Assembly: GCA_017627765.1 (NCBI GenBank)
Contig: JAGAGD010000090.1
Location: 1 to 37,808 of the forward strand
DNA length: 37,808 bases
Source of the DNA: Prevotella sp.
Lineage (GTDB): Bacteria; Bacteroidota; Bacteroidia; Bacteroidales; Bacteroidaceae
Reading direction: 5' to 3'
Translations under genes and position numbers: made by a program
The notes under the pieces: generated by a model
The model's database searches: none
What the model saw: only the letters and a program-made list of their open reading frames with translations
Told to the model about the DNA's origin: nothing
Part shown: piece by piece, positions 31,878-37,808 of the stretch
Layout: each line of letters opens with the position of its first letter
How positions within the stretch are numbered: position 1 is the stretch's first letter

Positions 31878-34800
31878 ATGGCAACATTTGAATCGTCACT
31901 TAAACCAAAACTAATTTACATTTTTGCAATTCAAGACGAATGGCACAAAGACTGTCTGAAAATTGGCGAGACAACACTTGAAGAAGATACAGGCGAATTG
32001 CTTGAACCTAACAACAAACTGCTACAGAAAGCCGCATGCAGGCGGATCGACCAGTACACTAAGACAGCGGGAATACCCTACCAATTATTATATACAGAAC
32101 TTACTATATATATTAAAAATGGGAAAATCTGCTCGTTCAACGACAAGCAAGTACATTCCGTGCTTGAGCGATCTGGCATAAAAAAGAAAATTTTCGATGC
32201 TGTGAAAGGAGCCAACGAGTGGTTTTGCTGCGACCTCGAAACGGCCAAGAAAGCAATAAAAGCGGTGAAGAACGGAATGACAAGCCTGAACGCAAGCGAC
32301 ATCAGCAGTGAGAATACACCAATATTATTCCGTCCTGAACAGAAAGAAGCAATTGAGAAAACCATAAAGCAATTCAGAAGAAGCAAACAAATGCTATGGA
32401 ATGCCAAGATGCGCTTCGGCAAGACTCTCTCTGCCCTAGAGGTAGTAAAGCGAGAAAATTTCAGCCGAACCATCATACTTACACATCGCCCCGTTGTTGA
32501 TAAAGGATGGTTTGAGGACTTTGGCAAGATATTTTACGACAGAAAAGACTTTCACTATGGTTCACGCGAAAAAGGGGAAGCCTTCCAGTGTCTTGAACAA
32601 TTAGCAGCCAAAGGCGACAAATATGTCTATTTTGCATCAATGCAAGACATGAGAGGCTCTGACGCAGTTGGCGGAAAATACGTGAAGAACTCTGAAGAAT
32701 TCAATGCAGACTGGGACTTGCTGATAGTAGACGAGGCTCACGAAGGCACACAGACCGAATTAGGACAGAGCGTAATAAAAGAACTGACCAAGTCTGAAAC
32801 AAAAATACTCAAACTTTCAGGCACACCTTTCAATCTGCTTGACGATTATTCTGATGACGAGATTTTCACATGGGACTACGTAATGGAACAACGAGCAAAA
32901 TCGGAATGGGACTTAACCCACTTCGGCGACCCTAACCCTTATGAATCTCTGCCTGCAATAAATATCTACACATATGATTTAGGAACTCTGATGAATGAAT
33001 ACATCGGCGATGAAAAAGCGTTCAATTTCCGTGAGTTCTTCAGAACACGCGACGACGACACTCTAATACACGAAAAGGATGTAGACCGATTTCTCAACCT
33101 GCTCTGCAAAGACGACAAAGAAAGCCTTTACCCCTACTCCTGTGACAGGTTCAGAAATATTTTCCGTCACACACTGTGGGTTCTTCCTGGAGTCAGTGCA
33201 GCCCGTGCTGTCAGTTCAAAACTGAGATGCCACCCTGTATTCAGCAACTTCAGCATAGTCAACGTAGCAGGCAATGGAGACGAAGAGGAAGAAAGCAAAG
33301 ATGCTCTGGAAATGGTTAATAACGCCATTGGTCCAGATCCAGAAAAAAGTTATACCATAACTCTAAGTTGCGGACGACTAACGACAGGCGTAAGCATAAA
33401 ACCCTGGACTGGCGTATTCATGCTTTCAGGTTCGTTCAGTACCTCTGCTGCACAATATATGCAAACCATATTTCGCGTGCAGACACCATACACAAATCAC
33501 GGACGTATGAAAACACAATGCTATGCTTTCGACTTTGCCCCCGACCGCACACTCAGAGTACTGGCAGAAACTGCTAAGGTTTCGGCTAAAGCAGGCAAGG
33601 CAACCGACGAGGACAGAAAGATTCTTGGAGATTTTCTAAACTTCTGCCCTATCATCTCCATTGAAGGCTCTCAGATGGCTCCTTACGACGTAAACAGAAT
33701 GATGGGGCAACTGAAAAAAGCCCAAATAGAGAAAGTTGTACAATGCGGATTTGAAGATGGCGCACTCTATAACGACGAACTGCTGAAGCTGACCGATGTC
33801 GAACTAAGCGACTTCAACGACCTGAAGAAAACAATAGGCAAGACAAAGGCAATGGCTAAGACCAACGATATAGACATTAACCGACAAGGATTTACAAACG
33901 AGGAATATAAGGAAAAAGAACGGCTGGAGAAGAAGAAAAAGAGAGACCTCACTCCAGAGGAGATTGCAAGGTTGAAAGAACTGAAAGAAAAACACAATCA
34001 GCGTAAGGATGCCATATCAATTCTAAGAGGAATCTCTATCAGAATGCCACTACTCATCTACGGTGCAGAGCTAAATAGCGAAGAAGAAATTACCATCGAA
34101 AACTTTTCGTATATCATTGATGACCAATCATGGGAAGAGTTTATGCCTAAAGGTGTAGACAAAAATAAGTTTGAGAGATTCAAGAAATATTATGAGCCTG
34201 ATGTATTCCGCGAGGCAGGCAAACGAATCAGGGAAATGGCTCGCGCAGCCGACAAGTTCACAATAGAGGAACGCATAGAGCGCATTGCAAGCATATTCAA
34301 CACTTTCAGAAATCCAGACAAAGAAACAGTCTTGACTCCCTGGAGAGTAGTCAATATGCACATGAGCGATTGTCTGGGAGGCTATTGTTTCTACGATAGT
34401 GACTTCAATCAAATGTTGCATACACCTCGTTACGTTGATAAGGGCAAAGTTAGCGAGTACATATTCCGACCAGAGAGCCACATTTTGGAAATTAATTCTA
34501 AAAGCGGACTCTATCCACTCTATGTTGCCTATAATGTCTATCGCGCCCGCATCGAGGCTGCCAAACAAAAATATGGTGATGTCAGTCATGGGTTCGCCAT
34601 GAGTCTGTGGGATGCAACTATAGAGGAAAATATACTTGTTGTCTGCAAAACTCCAATGGCAAAAAGCATTACGAAGCGCACCCTTGCAGGTTTTCGCAAC
34701 ACAAGAGTAAATGCACAATATTATAAAGACTTAATTAAGAATATATCAGAAAAACCTACCGTCGTTGTAAACACCCTCAAAGACGGCAAGCATTTCTGGA

Positions 34801-35870
34801 AAATAAACAATGAAGAGAATATGAAATTAGATGCTATTGTAGGTAATCCTCCTTATCAAATAATGGATGGTGGTAATGGAGCAAGCGCAATACCTATATA
34901 TAATAAATTTGTTGAACTCTCAAAAAAAGTAAAACCACAATATATTTCATTGATTATGCCTGCAAGATGGTATACAGGTGGGCGTGGTCTTGATACTTTC
35001 AGAAAAAACATGCTTGAAGATCGTCATATTTCACTACTTCATGACTATATAGACGGACGAGCAATTTTTAGTAATGTAGAAATAAAAGGTGGTATATGCT
35101 ACTTTCTATGGGATTTAAATTGGGAAAAAGAATGTACTGTAATATCACACACTACAGAAAACATTAAACCAATTATTGAAAAACGCTATTTAAAAGACAA
35201 TGATGATGATATATTCATAAGAGACCCAAGACTATTAAAACTAAAAAATAAAATCCAAAATCAAAGACTATTATATAAAGAAACAACTTTCGACAGTATT
35301 ATGTCAAGCATGAGGCCATATGGATTAAGAGGTGACTTTTTTAAAAAACCATCAAAATATAATCTACCAGAAGTTTCTACTAATATTATTGAAGGAGGAA
35401 TAACAATCATTGGACTTGATGAAAAATTACATAGAGTCAAAAAATATGCAGATATTAACTATCCTTTACCTTTCAATACAGGTTTAGATAAATACAAAAT
35501 ATTTATACCTCGAAATTGGGGAACAGGAAAACTTTGTGATACAACATTTAAAACATATTTAGCCAAACCTTTTGATTCTTGCACTGAAACATTCATACAA
35601 ATATACCCTTTTGAAAATAAAGCAGATAGAGATAATTGCAATAAATATTTACATACAAAATTTTTCAGGATGTGTGTAAGTATTAGAAAACAAGATCAGG
35701 GTGCTAGCAAGGATGTGTATAGTTTCGTACCACTTCAAAACTTCAAAGATGATAGCGACATAAATTGGTCAGAAAGTATAGCAGAGATAGATAAACAACT
35801 ATATGCAAAATATGGACTGACAGACGGAGAAATTACTTTTATCGAATCAATGATAAAACCAATGGAATAA
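31878..35870 (+). CDS. GIY-YIG-like, SF2 helicase and N6-adenine methyltransferase fusion (restriction enzyme)
   Basis: The 1330-residue product begins with a GIY-YIG/T5orf172-like segment, 'KLIYIFAIQDEWHKDCLKIG' (11-30). An SF2 helicase/translocase follows: MRFGKT (178-183) in place of a classical Walker A, DEAH (285-288), SGTP (314-317), and a motif VI-like 'YMQTIFRVQTP' around 535. The C-terminal third has an adenine methyltransferase catalytic motif, NPPY (990-993, in DAIVGNPPYQI), then 'SLIMPARWYTGG' and a target-recognition-like region. This is a nuclease, translocase and modification chain, as in single-chain restriction enzymes. From about 34800 the base composition drops sharply. Confidence 0.8.
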   Translation: MATFESSLKPKLIYIFAIQDEWHKDCLKIGETTLEEDTGELLEPNNKLLQKAACRRIDQYTKTAGIPYQLLYTELTIYIKNGKICSFNDKQVHSVLERSGIKKKIFDAVKGANEWFCCDLETAKKAIKAVKNGMTSLNASDISSENTPILFRPEQKEAIEKTIKQFRRSKQMLWNAKMRFGKTLSALEVVKRENFSRTIILTHRPVVDKGWFEDFGKIFYDRKDFHYGSREKGEAFQCLEQLAAKGDKYVYFASMQDMRGSDAVGGKYVKNSEEFNADWDLLIVDEAHEGTQTELGQSVIKELTKSETKILKLSGTPFNLLDDYSDDEIFTWDYVMEQRAKSEWDLTHFGDPNPYESLPAINIYTYDLGTLMNEYIGDEKAFNFREFFRTRDDDTLIHEKDVDRFLNLLCKDDKESLYPYSCDRFRNIFRHTLWVLPGVSAARAVSSKLRCHPVFSNFSIVNVAGNGDEEEESKDALEMVNNAIGPDPEKSYTITLSCGRLTTGVSIKPWTGVFMLSGSFSTSAAQYMQTIFRVQTPYTNHGRMKTQCYAFDFAPDRTLRVLAETAKVSAKAGKATDEDRKILGDFLNFCPIISIEGSQMAPYDVNRMMGQLKKAQIEKVVQCGFEDGALYNDELLKLTDVELSDFNDLKKTIGKTKAMAKTNDIDINRQGFTNEEYKEKERLEKKKKRDLTPEEIARLKELKEKHNQRKDAISILRGISIRMPLLIYGAELNSEEEITIENFSYIIDDQSWEEFMPKGVDKNKFERFKKYYEPDVFREAGKRIREMARAADKFTIEERIERIASIFNTFRNPDKETVLTPWRVVNMHMSDCLGGYCFYDSDFNQMLHTPRYVDKGKVSEYIFRPESHILEINSKSGLYPLYVAYNVYRARIEAAKQKYGDVSHGFAMSLWDATIEENILVVCKTPMAKSITKRTLAGFRNTRVNAQYYKDLIKNISEKPTVVVNTLKDGKHFWKINNEENMKLDAIVGNPPYQIMDGGNGASAIPIYNKFVELSKKVKPQYISLIMPARWYTGGRGLDTFRKNMLEDRHISLLHDYIDGRAIFSNVEIKGGICYFLWDLNWEKECTVISHTTENIKPIIEKRYLKDNDDDIFIRDPRLLKLKNKIQNQRLLYKETTFDSIMSSMRPYGLRGDFFKKPSKYNLPEVSTNIIEGGITIIGLDEKLHRVKKYADINYPLPFNTGLDKYKIFIPRNWGTGKLCDTTFKTYLAKPFDSCTETFIQIYPFENKADRDNCNKYLHTKFFRMCVSIRKQDQGASKDVYSFVPLQNFKDDSDINWSESIAEIDKQLYAKYGLTDGEITFIESMIKPME

Positions 35871-36029
35871 ATGCACGGTTTCAAAAGTTGTTCAAGTCAC
35901 TGCGCTTCAAGCGATATATGGTAATTATACGACATTCTTTATCAGAATATGCTAATCTCACCTCATAACCTTACAACCTGACAAGTTGAGGACTTGTGAA
36001 ACTTAGATAAATCTATAAAAAAAGAAATA

Positions 36030-36063
36030 ATCGGTGGCACGGCTGGGTGTTGCCGATTTTTTT
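36030..36063 (+). terminator. Rho-independent terminator of the RM operon
   Basis: ATCGGTGGCAC (36030-36040) pairs with GTGTTGCCGAT (36047-36057), using three G-U pairs, followed by a run of T. Confidence 0.8.
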
Positions 36064-36158
36064 ATGACGGATAACATAAAGACTGTTGAATGGGATATTC
36101 TGCACTTGATTTATGATATTTTAATTCTAAAATGGAAGATGTTTTCGCGTATAATTTG

Positions 36159-36166
36159 TATATTTG
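36159..36166 (+). promoter_or_regulatory. Possible -7 element for the dehydrogenase gene
   Basis: TATATTTG matches TAnnTTTG about 150 bases before the ATG. No TTTG lies at the ideal -33 distance. Confidence 0.35.
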
Positions 36167-36317
36167 TGGCGATTATAATTTTATGACGAGTTGACGAGCG
36201 ACATTAGTGCATGGCTATGCGGGATTAATGATTAATGAATGTTGGGAAATTGACGAGTTGACGAGTCGTGAAGCTCATGGCACTTAAATAACTAACATAT
36301 AAAACCAAATATGAAAA

Positions 36318-37094
36318 ATGGAAAAGAAGTATTTTGATTTGAAAGGACAAGTGGCTCTCATCACGGGCTGCTCTACAGGACTGGGCGTTCAGATGGCTTG
36401 TGCGCTGGCTAATCAAGGCTGCAACATTGTGGCTATAGCACGACGCGAAGACAAACTGAAAGAAGTGGCAAGCATGCTGAAGGAGAAATATGGGGTGGAT
36501 GCCCTGCCGCTGCGCTGCGACATTACCGACACCGATATGGTTGAAGAAACTGTGAAGAAGGCGCTGGAGCATTTCAAGCGCATCGACATCCTGATAAACA
36601 ATGCCGGAACAGGTGCTGTTGCTCCTGCTGAAGAAATAACCGACGAGCAGTTTGGCAACGAGCTGAATATTGACCTTTTCGGTTCGTTCCGCGTTGCACG
36701 AGCTGTTGCCAAATTGTCGATGATTCCAAACAAGTATGGCAGAATTATCAACATAGCCTCTATGTATGGACTTGTAGGAAACTCTATTGCTCCTTGCACC
36801 CCTTATCATGCTGCTAAGGGCGGCGTTGTGAACATGACTCGCGGACTGGCTGCCGAATGGGGCAAGCATGGCATAACGGTCAACGCAATATGTCCTGGCT
36901 ATTTCTGGACTCCGCTGACAAAGGACACTCTTGAGACTGAGTGGTTTGCTAACTATGCTAAGACGGCTATTCCAAGTCAGCGCTACGGCAACGAGGGCGA
37001 ACTTGACACGGCTGCCATCTTCCTTGCTTCGCCTGCCAGCAGTTATGTGAACGGCGTAGCCCTGCCTGTAGACGGCGGCTATACTTGCGTATAG
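36318..37094 (+). CDS. Short-chain dehydrogenase/reductase, gluconate 5-dehydrogenase-like
   Basis: The 258-residue product is a classical SDR. It has the dinucleotide-binding TGCSTGLG (16-23), the structural NNAG motif, the catalytic Ser in 'NIASMYG', and YHAAK with Tyr and Lys. The closing 'VNGVALPVDGGYTCV' fits the gluconate 5-dehydrogenase/2-deoxy-D-gluconate 3-dehydrogenase group, which interconverts keto-sugar acids with NAD(P)H. An in-frame ATG at 36311 would add two codons' worth of head, and I keep 36318. The higher GC content and normal codon use suggest a resident chromosomal gene. Confidence 0.88.
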   Translation: MEKKYFDLKGQVALITGCSTGLGVQMACALANQGCNIVAIARREDKLKEVASMLKEKYGVDALPLRCDITDTDMVEETVKKALEHFKRIDILINNAGTGAVAPAEEITDEQFGNELNIDLFGSFRVARAVAKLSMIPNKYGRIINIASMYGLVGNSIAPCTPYHAAKGGVVNMTRGLAAEWGKHGITVNAICPGYFWTPLTKDTLETEWFANYAKTAIPSQRYGNEGELDTAAIFLASPASSYVNGVALPVDGGYTCV

Positions 37095-37138
37095 ATTTTT
37101 AGTTGGCATCAGCAAGACAAGCATGTATTAATTGCGGG

Positions 37139-37172
37139 ATAGGCTTATAAGGCAAAAGACTTATAAGCCTAT
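37139..37172 (+). terminator. Hairpin terminator after the dehydrogenase gene
   Basis: ATAGGCTTATAAG (37139-37151) pairs perfectly with CTTATAAGCCTAT (37160-37172), an 8-base loop, followed by TTTCC and ATTTTT. Confidence 0.75.
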
Positions 37173-37669
37173 TTCCATTTTTATAAGACTGAAAAACTTA
37201 CAAAACAAAAAAATACTTATAAATCGTAACTAAAAAAAACAGCCCGATTTTATGACGAAAAAAGTAAAAAATCTTGACAAATGGAATTTTCATTCTAGAG
37301 AAAGATTTTCTGCTTGGCACGAGGCGAAATGCAAAAATGCGTTTAATTGTTAATCAATCGGCTTAAACTATGTAAATAGTCGTGCGGAACGAAAAAGTGA
37401 AAGGTGTCCTTTCGCGATGCGAAACGTGGCATATCGCACTGCGATATGTGGCATATTGCAGTGCCAAAGGTGCCCTTTCACACTGCAAAAGATGCCCTTT
37501 GACTTTTTTAACACTTATGAATTGTGAAGCGAAACGTATAATGTCTTGATATTGAGTGATTTACTAAAAAGAGCGAGAAACCGCAAAATACTCGCATATT
37601 TTGCAACTTCTTTTTTCTCAGTCTAGAATTTTTAAGTTATTTGCGGGGTTAGTTAATCAATTTTTTGGT
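37173..37669. other. Intergenic region before the transposase remnant
   Basis: No gene is seen. It carries a 22-nt degenerate tandem repeat (37400-37503) and a GCAAAATA/TATTTTGC hairpin (37583-37604) followed by a pyrimidine run. The right part may include the end of the insertion sequence, where GCGGGG (37643-37648) faces CCCCG just after the transposase stop. Confidence 0.55.
37400..37503. repeat. 22-nt degenerate tandem repeat, 4.7 copies
   Basis: Units start at 37400, 37422, 37444, 37466 and 37488, each 22 bases, the last partial. The shared pattern is AAAGGTGNCCTTT or ATAxGTGGCATAT, followed by CGCANTGCN. Each unit holds a small internal palindrome (AAAGG/CCTTT or ATATG/CATAT). Confidence 0.8.
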
Positions 37670-37808
37670 TCATCCCCGAATTGCGTTGTTTTTGTCATGT
37701 AGTCCGAGCAGTAGCAGTGTGAAATACTCATCATCTCTATAGCCATATGCTCTTCTCTTCATTACCTTTATCTTATTGTTGATTCCTTCCAGCATTGCGT
37801 TTGTTACA
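37670..37808 (-). CDS. ISL3-family transposase, C-terminal end (partial)
   Basis: The minus strand is open from the window edge to the TGA at 37672-37670. The translation reads VTNAMLEGINNKIKVMKRRA, then YGYRDDEYFTLLLLGLHDK and NNAIRG. 'EGINNKIKVxKRRAYGYRDxxYF' is the typical C-terminal signature of DDE transposases of the ISL3 family. The rest of the element lies beyond the window. Confidence 0.85.
   Translation of the reverse strand, partial: VTNAMLEGINNKIKVMKRRAYGYRDDEYFTLLLLGLHDKNNAIRG

Larger units (their letters stand above)
35871..36310. other. Intergenic region between the RM operon and the dehydrogenase
   Basis: No gene is seen. It contains the RM terminator (36030-36063), a lone TAnnTTTG match (TATATTTG, 36159-36166) and a 15-base direct repeat, TGACGAGTTGACGAG, at 36184-36198 and 36251-36265. 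The repeat is of a type often scattered in Prevotella intergenic DNA. Confidence 0.6.

Noticed and set aside
34128-34718. Minus-strand open frame of 196 codons inside the helicase-methyltransferase gene
   Set aside because: It is Cys/Ser-rich shadow sequence with no family features, opposite a continuous 1330-codon gene.
36225-37124. Minus-strand open frame of 299 codons opposite the dehydrogenase
   Set aside because: It is a shadow of a GC-richer gene; the plus strand encodes a complete SDR with all motifs.
37400-37503. Tandem repeats as a possible CRISPR array
   Set aside because: Units are contiguous with no spacers and are degenerate, and no cas genes are present.

Overview
The window looks like Bacteroidota DNA, most likely a Prevotella or close relative. 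It is AT-rich and carries Bacteroidota-type promoters (TTTG, about 19-21 bp, TAnnTTTG). Its conjugation genes are in the Bacteroidota Tra order (traG, traI position, traJ-K-L-M-N-O), and it has a LRR protein with a type IX secretion-like C-terminal tail. No named species can be assigned from the sequence alone.

Layout. Positions 1-698 hold the start of an Abi_2-family gene leaving the window on the minus strand, with its promoter, then about 500 bases with no gene. At about 680 an integrative/conjugative element begins abruptly inside traG, so the Walker A part of that ATPase is missing. Positions 699-9906 are a tightly packed type IV secretion operon: truncated TraG, three small secreted or periplasmic proteins, TraJ, TraK, TraL, TraM, TraN, TraO and a lipoprotein. 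After a G-rich terminator come a VirD4-type coupling protein and an XRE regulator (9961-12632). A peptidoglycan hydrolase (M23 plus glucosaminidase) lies convergent to these. Positions 13833-21535 are the element's DNA-processing and accessory block: DUF4099/DUF3945 protein, a three-repeat protein, ArdC-like antirestriction metalloprotease, TOPRIM primase, PH-domain membrane protein, another secreted paralogue, a lipoprotein and a protein with a diverged MutS domain I-like segment. No relaxase gene is visible.

Positions 21568-25916 are a defence/toxin island. A HipB/HipA pair lies behind repeated operator-like boxes. A divergent minus-strand group follows: AbiEi-like antitoxin, AbiEii nucleotidyltransferase toxin and a HEPN-domain protein. 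The antitoxin gene and the HEPN gene each have the same 29-bp box upstream. Positions 26085-26548 are non-coding and unusually structured, with four successive inverted repeats, two of them long and nested. They sit just before an orphan phosphoribosyltransferase gene and the tyrosine recombinase of the element (27199-28422). An 18-bp perfect inverted repeat and a secreted LRR cargo protein follow. The right end of the element is a 3' fragment of tRNA-His (30263-30306), which I read as the attachment site.

Beyond it is chromosome or another island. It holds a structured leader RNA, then a two-gene restriction-modification system: a methyltransferase-like subunit and a 1330-residue GIY-YIG-like/SF2 helicase/N6-adenine methyltransferase fusion. 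Next come a short-chain dehydrogenase of housekeeping character, a 22-nt degenerate tandem repeat, and the C-terminal end of an ISL3-type transposase on the minus strand at the window edge.

The best candidates for something undescribed are the nested-hairpin region with its orphan phosphoribosyltransferase, and the three-gene AbiE plus HEPN group with its shared 29-bp box.
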